Below the pieces are notes generated by a model. That model worked only from the letters and a program-made list of their open reading frames with translations, had not been told where the DNA came from and searched no databases. A stretch of DNA of 11,225 nt from Chitinophagales bacterium (GTDB taxonomy: Bacteria; Bacteroidota; Bacteroidia; Chitinophagales; UBA2359). This document shows, piece by piece, positions 6,517-11,225 of the stretch. Position 1 is the stretch's first letter; each line of letters starts with the position of its first letter. Where the stretch lies: the NCBI GenBank assembly GCA_020629335.1, contig JAHDDN010000146.1, positions 1 through 11,225 on the forward strand. Direction: 5' to 3'. The position numbers and the translations under genes were made by a program.

Positions 6517-6612
6517 ACTAGCTTTTCGATTGTTTTAAGCTCGAAAAATAACTAAAATATTCTAAATTGTGGCGAGGATGGAATACATTAATGTTAAAAA
6601 CGTTACAGATAT
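6517..6612. promoter_or_regulatory. Divergent promoter region between accC and ccmB
   Basis: These 96 bases separate two divergent start codons, so both promoters should lie here or in the 5' ends of the genes. The stretch is AT-rich. I found no clear TTG/TAnnTTTG pair on either strand, and no Shine-Dalgarno sequence for either gene. Confidence 0.4.
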
Positions 6613-7272
6613 ATGGCTGTATGGACAGAGACTTGGCATTTACTGCTAAAAGATATTAAATTAGAATGGCGGCAACGCTATGCTTTTAATGGTTTAATAT
6701 TATACGTCGTATCTACTTGCATAGTAGTTTATATGGCCTTTATGCAAATAGATGATATCGCTTGGGTGACGATATTTTGGATCATTTTATTATTTGCCTC
6801 TATTAATGCAGTTGCTAAAAGCTTTTTACAGGAATCACAAGGCAGAATGCTTTTTTATTACAGTTTAGCTAGTCCAGTAGCAGTCATTCTATCCAAGATT
6901 ATATATAACTGTATTTTGTTAGCGACAATCTCTTTAATTGCCTTATTTTTTTATTCTATCCTATTGGGCAATCCAGTGGAAGAGCAAGGGCGTTTTTTAT
7001 TGGCAATAATGATGGGGGTATTGGGTTTTTCCCTTACATTTACACTGATTTCGGCTATTGCTTCTAAAGCAGGAAATAATGCTACTTTGATGCCGATTTT
7101 GAGTTTTCCCATTATCATTCCCATGTTAGGCCTATTAATCAAAATTTCGAAAGAAGCGATGTTAGGAGTAGATAGCTTAAACTGGATGAATGATTTATTA
7201 ACCTTATTAGCCATTAATGTAATTGCTTTGGTGGCTTCCTTGATACTATTCCCGTATTTGTGGCGTGATTAA
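6613..7272 (+). CDS. ccmB: CcmB, permease subunit of the cytochrome c maturation haem ABC transporter
   Basis: CcmB works with the ATPase CcmA and with CcmC/CcmD to pass haem to the chaperone CcmE at the outer face of the cytoplasmic membrane. The 219-residue length is typical. The protein starts with the family's amphipathic segment LLLKDIKLEWRQR (10-22) followed by six hydrophobic segments at about 26-43, 48-66, 93-117, 126-150, 158-177 and 193-215. The loop QESQGRMLFYYSLASPVAV (73-91) corresponds to the conserved E-x-G-x-LE.L.LSP region. The next genes are ccmC and a ccmD-family gene, which supports the call, but 189 bases with a long palindrome separate it from ccmC. No ccmA lies in this window. 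Confidence 0.9.
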   Translation: MAVWTETWHLLLKDIKLEWRQRYAFNGLILYVVSTCIVVYMAFMQIDDIAWVTIFWIILLFASINAVAKSFLQESQGRMLFYYSLASPVAVILSKIIYNCILLATISLIALFFYSILLGNPVEEQGRFLLAIMMGVLGFSLTFTLISAIASKAGNNATLMPILSFPIIIPMLGLLIKISKEAMLGVDSLNWMNDLLTLLAINVIALVASLILFPYLWRD

Positions 7273-7277
7273 AAACC

Positions 7278-7440
7278 TTAGGAACGTTTAAAAAATAAGA
7301 TTGGGATTTGCAGCTAAATATTTTGTATCAAGACAAGGCGAAAAATGCAGGCGATGCAGCGCATCGGCAAGGCTTTTCAACGAAGTATTGGTACAAAAGA
7401 TTAGTTGCTAAATGTGGAAATTATTTTTTAAACGTTCCTT
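7278..7440. repeat. Long-palindrome element C inside the ccm gene cluster
   Basis: AGGAACGTTTAAAAAATAA at the left (from 7280) pairs perfectly with the right end at 7421-7439. Pairing resumes through ATTT, GCA, CTAA and TTTGTA blocks, so each arm is about 57 bases. The centre has CAAGGCG, an apical GATGC/GCATC stem around AGC (7353-7365), and AACGAAGTA, matching the core layout of the elements at 1562, 1729 and 10879. AAACC occurs at 7273-7277 and 7441-7445, next to the ends, a possible 5-bp target duplication. The element fills nearly all the gap between ccmB and ccmC. Confidence 0.85.
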
Positions 7441-7461
7441 AAACCACTTCTAATTATACAA

Positions 7462-8172
7462 ATGAATCAAAATAACTACCAACTAAATAGTTTTACTCGT
7501 GGCCTTCTTTGGGCTAATTGGTGGAAGTATCTGTGTATCCTACTGATGTTTTATACCGTAATAGGCGGCTTATTATTTCCAGTTCCAAGACTAGATATTT
7601 TAAATGAAACGATTAGGAATATTCATTTCCATGTTCCTATGTGGTTTGCCATGATGATTATACTAAGTTTTGCTTTTGGATACAGTATTGCTTACCTAAA
7701 AACCAATAATAAATACTATGACATTATTGCCTCTCAAGCGGTGAATATCAGTGTTGTATACGGTTTTTTAGGTTTAGCCACAGGCTCTCTTTGGGCAAAA
7801 TTTACTTGGAATGACTGGTGGAATAATGATCCAAGACAAAGCACTGCTGCGGTAGCTGTATTGATTTACTTAGCCTATGTCGTATTGCGCTCTTCTATAG
7901 AAGATGAGGATAAAAGAGCCAAAGTGGCCGCCGTCTACAAGATATTTGCCTTTTTTGCATTTATCCCACTAATTTGGGTGGTTCCTAGGCTTACTGCCTC
8001 CCTACACCCAGGAAGTGGAGGTAATAACCCACTAGGAGATTTAGACCTCAATAGCCAAATCAGAATAGTATTTTATCCAGCTATTTTTGGATGGACCTTG
8101 CTTGGATTATGGATTGCCAGCCTGAAAATTAGATTCCAATTGCTCGAAAGAAAAGTATTAAAATTAGATTAA
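7462..8172 (+). CDS. ccmC: CcmC/CcsA-family haem-handling protein for cytochrome c maturation
   Basis: CcmC binds haem at the outer membrane face and loads it onto CcmE. The 236-residue protein has six predicted membrane segments (about 22-40, 58-79, 91-110, 129-144, 160-176, 202-222). The tryptophan-rich haem-binding motif is seen as WNDWWNNDPR (116-125), the WWD signature of the CcmC/CcsA/CcmF superfamily. Candidate axial haem ligands are His57 (in HFHVPMWFAMM, matching the CcmC HVPxxWM block) and His182 (in ASLHPGSG, where CcmC has LHQGS). Size and topology favour CcmC over the longer system II CcsA, although databases often label Bacteroidota versions CcsA. It is followed after 10 bases by the ccmD-family gene, so these two are surely co-transcribed. 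Confidence 0.9.
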   Translation: MNQNNYQLNSFTRGLLWANWWKYLCILLMFYTVIGGLLFPVPRLDILNETIRNIHFHVPMWFAMMIILSFAFGYSIAYLKTNNKYYDIIASQAVNISVVYGFLGLATGSLWAKFTWNDWWNNDPRQSTAAVAVLIYLAYVVLRSSIEDEDKRAKVAAVYKIFAFFAFIPLIWVVPRLTASLHPGSGGNNPLGDLDLNSQIRIVFYPAIFGWTLLGLWIASLKIRFQLLERKVLKLD

Positions 8173-8182
8173 ATTTTCACTC

Positions 8183-8410
8183 ATGTATAATAAGAAAATC
8201 GTCACTTACTTAGTTGCCTTTTTAAGTACTCAATTAGTGCTTTTAGCCCAAGGAGAAGGCAGCGGGCCAGCCATGGCAGACCTAATGCGTAGCTCTGGCA
8301 AAATCTATGTAGTAGTCGCTACTATCGTTTTAATGTTGGTAGTTATTATTGCTCTTTTGCTGCTTTATGAAAAACGAATAAAAAAATTGGAGGAAAAAGT
8401 AGGTAAATGA
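8183..8410 (+). CDS. ccmD: CcmD-family small membrane protein
   Basis: The product has 75 residues, with an N-terminal hydrophobic stretch ending near ALAQ-like LLAQ (residues 7-23), a short polar segment GEGSGPAMADLMRSSGK, a second membrane span (about 41-62) and a charged tail YEKRIKKLEEKVGK that may form a short coil. CcmD proteins are tiny single-span factors that help release holo-CcmE from CcmABC. The position directly after ccmC (10-base gap) and the span followed by a basic tail support this. CcmD sequences are poorly conserved, so the call depends strongly on context. The first segment could be a cleaved signal peptide. CcmE and CcmF do not follow in this window. Confidence 0.75.
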   Translation: MYNKKIVTYLVAFLSTQLVLLAQGEGSGPAMADLMRSSGKIYVVVATIVLMLVVIIALLLLYEKRIKKLEEKVGK

Positions 8411-8611
8411 TCCTAACTGTCAGGAATAGTTCGCTAAATTTATTTATTTTTTGCTCCATTACTTTGGTATTTTTTTTACCTTGCATTCCGATAATAAATT
8501 TCAGAACCTCTTGAGATAAATTCAATTTAGTAGAGTGCTATTTTTTAACAGTTATTTGCCTTAGCATTTTTTATTAATTGTTGAGAAATAGGCTCTAAAC
8601 AAATTAATAAT

Positions 8612-10048
8612 ATGGCAACAAAGAAAAAGACAATTCAAGAAGGTAGCTTTCACGAAAATGTGAACTTATATTTTGATCGCGCTGCTGCACACTCTAAACA
8701 CCCAAAAGGGCTGTTAGAGCAAATAAAAGCTTGTAATAGCGTTTATCAAATGCGTTTCCCAGTAAAAGTAGGAAAAGACTACCAAGTTATTGAGGCTTAT
8801 CGTGTACAACATAGCCATCACAAACTCCCATGTAAAGGAGGAATTCGTTACAACGAACATGTCAATCAGGATGAAGTCATGGCATTGGCATCCTTGATGA
8901 CTTACAAATGTGCCATCGTAGATGTTCCATTTGGTGGAGGTAAAGGTGGTATTAAAATCAATCCAAAAGAGTTTACTACTACCCAATTACAGCGTATCAC
9001 AAGACGTTATACAGTAGAATTAATCAAGAAAAACTTTATCGGACCAGCCATCGATGTACCAGCTCCTGATTACGGAACAGGTGCCAGAGAAATGGCATGG
9101 ATCTTAGATACCTTCCAAGTATTCAATCCAGGAATGATTGATGCACAAGGTTGTGTGACTGGTAAGCCTGTCGGACAAGGCGGTATCCGAGGGCGTGCAG
9201 AAGCAACAGGCCGAGGAGTTTTCTATGGTATTAGAGAAGCTTGTAGCCACAAAGATGATATGGCAGCCTTAGGCTTAGAAACAGGTATCGAAGGCAAAAC
9301 TGTCGTGATCCAAGGTTTGGGTAATGTGGGTTACCACTCTGCTCGTATCTTCCAAGAAAATGGAGCTATCCTTCACGGATTAGGCGAGTACGAAGGAGCA
9401 ATCGTTGATACAACAGGCAAAGGCTTGGATATCGAAAAAGTCATGAAGCACCGTAAATCTACAGGTAGTATCTTAGACTTCCCAGGCGCAAAAAATATCA
9501 AAAACACCAATAAAATATTGGAAGTTAAATGTGATATTTTAATTCCTGCGGCACTCGAAAATATGATCACATTAGCCAATGCACATAGAATCAAAGCCAA
9601 AATCATTGGGGAAGCAGCCAATGGCCCAGTTACTCCTCTGGCAGATGCTATTCTAATTGAAAAAGGCATCATGGTTATTCCTGATTGCTATTTGAATGCT
9701 GGTGGTGTTACGGTTTCTTACTTTGAGTGGTTAAAAAACCTGTCTCACGTTCGTTTCGGTCGTATGGAAAAACGTTTCAACCAAAACTCTATTGGTGGAA
9801 TGATCACTATGGTAGAGGGAATGACAGGCAAGAAAGTAACAAGTGCACAACGTACATTCCTAGCAAGAGGTGCTGAAGAAGTAGATTTAGTACGCTCAGG
9901 TCTAGAGGAAACAATGATCGATTCTTACCAACAAATTAGAACAGCTTGGAAGAAAAACAAAAACATTACTGATCTAAGGACAGCTGCTTTCTATGTAGCG
10001 ATCCAAAAAATTAGTGATGCTTACATCGCCTTAGGAATTTTCCCATAA
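8612..10048 (+). CDS. gdhA: Glutamate dehydrogenase (Glu/Leu/Phe/Val dehydrogenase family)
   Basis: This enzyme interconverts glutamate and 2-oxoglutarate plus ammonia using NAD(P)(H), in the cytoplasm. Substrate-domain motifs are KGGIRY (75-80), PFGGGKGGI (106-114, catalytic lysine region) and [10 protein letters not shown] (148-157, catalytic Asp153). The family's [10 protein letters not shown] (198-207) leads into the Rossmann domain, with dinucleotide loop GLGNVG (235-240). The residue at the end of the second strand is acidic (GEYEGAI, near Glu259), as in the animal mitochondrial-type enzymes, and this favours NAD or dual specificity. [10 protein letters not shown] (333-342) and the C-terminal [13 protein letters not shown] (361-373) are also conserved. 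At 478 residues it is a normal small hexameric type without the animal antenna. A 201-base upstream gap separates it from ccmD; I found no clear promoter there. A strong terminator follows. Confidence 0.95.
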   Translation: MATKKKTIQEGSFHENVNLYFDRAAAHSKHPKGLLEQIKACNSVYQMRFPVKVGKDYQVIEAYRVQHSHHKLPCKGGIRYNEHVNQDEVMALASLMTYKCAIVDVPFGGGKGGIKINPKEFTTTQLQRITRRYTVELIKKNFIGPAIDVPAPDYGTGAREMAWILDTFQVFNPGMIDAQGCVTGKPVGQGGIRGRAEATGRGVFYGIREACSHKDDMAALGLETGIEGKTVVIQGLGNVGYHSARIFQENGAILHGLGEYEGAIVDTTGKGLDIEKVMKHRKSTGSILDFPGAKNIKNTNKILEVKCDILIPAALENMITLANAHRIKAKIIGEAANGPVTPLADAILIEKGIMVIPDCYLNAGGVTVSYFEWLKNLSHVRFGRMEKRFNQNSIGGMITMVEGMTGKKVTSAQRTFLARGAEEVDLVRSGLEETMIDSYQQIRTAWKKNKNITDLRTAAFYVAIQKISDAYIALGIFP

Positions 10049-10065
10049 CGGATAAATTTTTACAC

Positions 10066-10105
10066 AAAAAAAAGCCTATGAGATTTATTCTCATAGGCTT
10101 TTTTT
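10066..10105 (+). terminator. Rho-independent terminator of glutamate dehydrogenase, probably bidirectional
   Basis: AAAAAAAAGCCTATGAGA (10066-10083) and TCTCATAGGCTTTTTTT (10089-10105) form a near-perfect stem with loop TTTAT, followed by Ts. The A-run on the other side means it can also act on the minus-strand gene that ends at 10135. Confidence 0.95.
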
Positions 10106-10106
10106 A

Positions 10107-10127
10107 TTTGGGCGCATCCCTTGCGCA
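10107..10127. repeat. Collapsed copy of the 1102-1320 repeat element
   Basis: TTTGGGCGCATCCC followed at once by TTGCGCA joins the left end (at 1099-1112) and the right end (at 1313-1319) of the long element, with the ~200-base interior absent. It lies directly after the T-run of the terminator; the long copy also has a T-run before ATTTGGGCGC. Confidence 0.6.
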
Positions 10128-10134
10128 GACTAGC

Positions 10135-10806
10135 CTATTTTTTCATTTCTTTTTCATAAATCAATGAATACTCCAGTATAAGAATATCTTCAAAATCAAG
10201 TTGACTTCTATGATATTCATACTCCTCGCTATTTAATTCTTCTATTGAAAAATCCTTATGAATGGACCTCCTAAGCACTTCATCCTTTATTTCCTCACTA
10301 AGAAAAATACCAGTCTCCTGATATTTATGATCAATATCATCAAATAAATAAATATAATGCTCTTTCAGGAATAAGGCTTGTCCAGTTTTACCATTCTTAA
10401 TATTGGCTATTATTTTGTCTAACTCTTCTTTTGGAATATTATTTTTTTCCCATCGGTTACTAATTTGCCAAGTACATTTAATCAACTTTTCAATACAGTA
10501 CTTCTGACACCACCAAATGATGTAACCGCCAATTCTAAAGTTTCTATCCTCCTCGAGATATTTATTCAATCCTTTTTGATAACCTAAAATACTCTCATCA
10601 ATTAAGTCTTCTTTTGGAATCCAATGAAGATAGTATTTTCTTGCTACACCATAAGGGTATACTAAATTATATAAAAATAAGCGATCATACTCCCCATTTG
10701 TAACCCACTGACTTTCGACCTCAGGAGATGGAAGCTGGTATTTAGATAGTATTTTCTTAATACCATCTATTCCGATTTTCGAACAGCGGATATTTTCGAT
10801 ATTCAT
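10135..10806 (-). CDS. Protein with a divergent sigma-70 region 2-like domain
   Basis: I know no named family for this 223-residue protein. Residues about 42-111 follow the pattern of sigma-70 regions 2.1-2.4. NLVYPYGVARKYY (47-59) parallels NLRLVxSIAKKY; EDLIDESILGYQKGLNKY (66-83) parallels LDLIQEGNIGLMKAVDKF; FRIGGYIIWWCQKYCIEKLI (90-109) parallels FKFSTYATWWIRQAITRSI, including the paired tryptophans of the promoter-melting region. After that, residues 112-223 are acidic and helical, and I see no region 4 helix-turn-helix. It could be a one-domain sigma-like factor, an anti- or co-sigma mimic, or a decayed sigma factor. There is no signal peptide. The gene is AT-rich and stands alone between a shared terminator (10066-10105) and the repeat at 10879. 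The ATG at 10806 is the chosen start; no Shine-Dalgarno is visible. Confidence 0.7.
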   Translation of the reverse strand: MNIENIRCSKIGIDGIKKILSKYQLPSPEVESQWVTNGEYDRLFLYNLVYPYGVARKYYLHWIPKEDLIDESILGYQKGLNKYLEEDRNFRIGGYIIWWCQKYCIEKLIKCTWQISNRWEKNNIPKEELDKIIANIKNGKTGQALFLKEHYIYLFDDIDHKYQETGIFLSEEIKDEVLRRSIHKDFSIEELNSEEYEYHRSQLDFEDILILEYSLIYEKEMKK

Positions 10807-10837
10807 TTCGGTTAATTTATTTGGCCATTGTTAAAAT

Positions 10838-10846
10838 GTAAAGATA
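10838..10846 (-). promoter_or_regulatory. Weak candidate -7 box for the sigma-like gene
   Basis: The minus strand reads TATCTTTAC, one base off TAnnTTTG followed by C. It lies about 32 bases upstream of the start codon. No TTG is present at the right distance upstream, so this is tentative. Confidence 0.3.
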
Positions 10847-10878
10847 GGAAATTTTAGCCCATTTGGTGAGTTCATAGT

Positions 10879-11034
10879 GGTTCAGTTTATAAGTTTCTGA
10901 CAGTTAAGTTGTAGTATTTTTGCGATTATACAAGGCATTTTTGAGGCCCATAGCAGTGCTACGGAACGAAAAAATAACGAAGTAGAATCGTAAAAAGACA
11001 AAACTTGGGCTGTCAAGAACTAATAAATTGAACC
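10879..11034. repeat. Long-palindrome element, second copy of element B
   Basis: About 95% identical over the full length to 1729-1883. Differences include GACAGTTAAG versus GACTTTAAG, AGT versus AGG in the apical loop, and changes in the right arm. The ends are GGTTCAGTTTAT and ATAAATTGAACC, which pair. The flanks share only ATAG in the same register (CATAGT before, AATAGG after), so the duplication is imperfect or decayed. It lies between the 5' end of the sigma-like gene and the 3' end of the next minus-strand gene. Confidence 0.85.
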
Positions 11035-11082
11035 AATAGGAATAAGCCAAATCAAAATAAATTCCATTTGATAAAATGATGC

Positions 11083-11225
11083 TTACACTTTAACAGCCAC
11101 TAAAACATCTACTTCAGCATCTATTGGATTTTGAGCTTTCTCGCCATAAATTTCGAAGTCGGCAGTAAATTTTAAGTCCATTTCCCAAATTTCTGACCAA
11201 GTACCAAATACTACTCCTTTAGTTA
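11083..11225 (-). CDS. GyrI-like/AraC effector-binding domain protein, C-terminal fragment
   Basis: The last 46 codons of a minus-strand gene are present; the start lies outside the window. The fragment has VVFGTWSEIWEMDLKFTADF (residues 4-23 of the fragment), then EIYGEKAQNPIDAEVDV, then a short strand before the stop. This matches the C-terminal part of the GyrI-like small-molecule-binding (AraC effector-binding) domain, where G..W..IW..., DFE.Y and the AEVDI.V strand are conserved. Members are stand-alone effector binders or the C-terminal part of AraC/MerR regulators; which applies cannot be seen here. Confidence 0.75.
   Translation of the reverse strand, partial: TKGVVFGTWSEIWEMDLKFTADFEIYGEKAQNPIDAEVDVLVAVKV

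Noticed and set aside
6951..7214. Minus-strand open frame within ccmB
   Set aside because: Shadow of ccmB; it shows no protein-family features.
8411..8611. Promoter or riboswitch before glutamate dehydrogenase
   Set aside because: A TTTG at 8463 and a TAAATTTC at 8495 are about 28 bases apart and the second is off consensus; I saw no conserved riboswitch structure.
8714..9672. Minus-strand open frames within gdhA (8714-8986, 9373-9672)
   Set aside because: Antisense to a gene with all expected catalytic motifs.

Overview
The window looks like a chromosomal segment of an AT-rich member of the Bacteroidota, possibly a Saprospiria or Cytophagia-like lineage. Evidence is the near absence of Shine-Dalgarno sequences before good start codons, the gene families present (CcmB/CcmC/CcmD-family cluster, a stand-alone LON-domain protein, an acyl-CoA carboxylase-type AccC), and two candidate -7 elements of the Bacteroidota form TAnnTTTG. 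The species cannot be named from this sequence.

Layout. 1-1001 (minus): the N-terminal 333 residues of a secreted protein built from about nine ~36-residue repeats. 1002-1902: a 900-base gene-free stretch packed with repeats: a 219-base element (1102-1320) flanked by a 13-bp direct repeat, then two different ~160-base long-palindrome elements side by side (1562-1723 and 1729-1883). 1903-2262 (plus): an ArsC/Spx-fold protein lacking the catalytic cysteine, followed by a strong terminator. 2471-3103 (plus): a LON substrate-binding-domain protein, preceded by a collapsed copy of a palindromic element. 3129-6516 (minus): plsC-type acyltransferase, an exported TolB-like propeller protein and biotin carboxylase accC. 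6613-8410 (plus): ccmB, ccmC and a ccmD-family gene for cytochrome c maturation, with another long palindrome inserted between ccmB and ccmC. 8612-10048 (plus): glutamate dehydrogenase, with a textbook terminator. 10135-10806 (minus): an unusual protein whose middle resembles sigma-70 region 2. 10879-11034: a second, ~95% identical copy of the element at 1729. 11083-11225 (minus): the C-terminus of a GyrI-like effector-binding-domain protein that runs off the window.

How it fits together. The coding part is mostly housekeeping: lipid precursor supply (AccC, PlsC), haem handling for c-type cytochromes (Ccm), and nitrogen/carbon exchange (glutamate dehydrogenase). The unusual content is (i) a set of palindromic intergenic elements sharing a central core and an apical AGN triloop but having different, internally base-paired outer arms, in full-length and collapsed forms, with at least one likely target-site duplication; (ii) a second repeat family, also in full and collapsed forms; and (iii) the sigma-region-2-like protein with no recognisable region 4.
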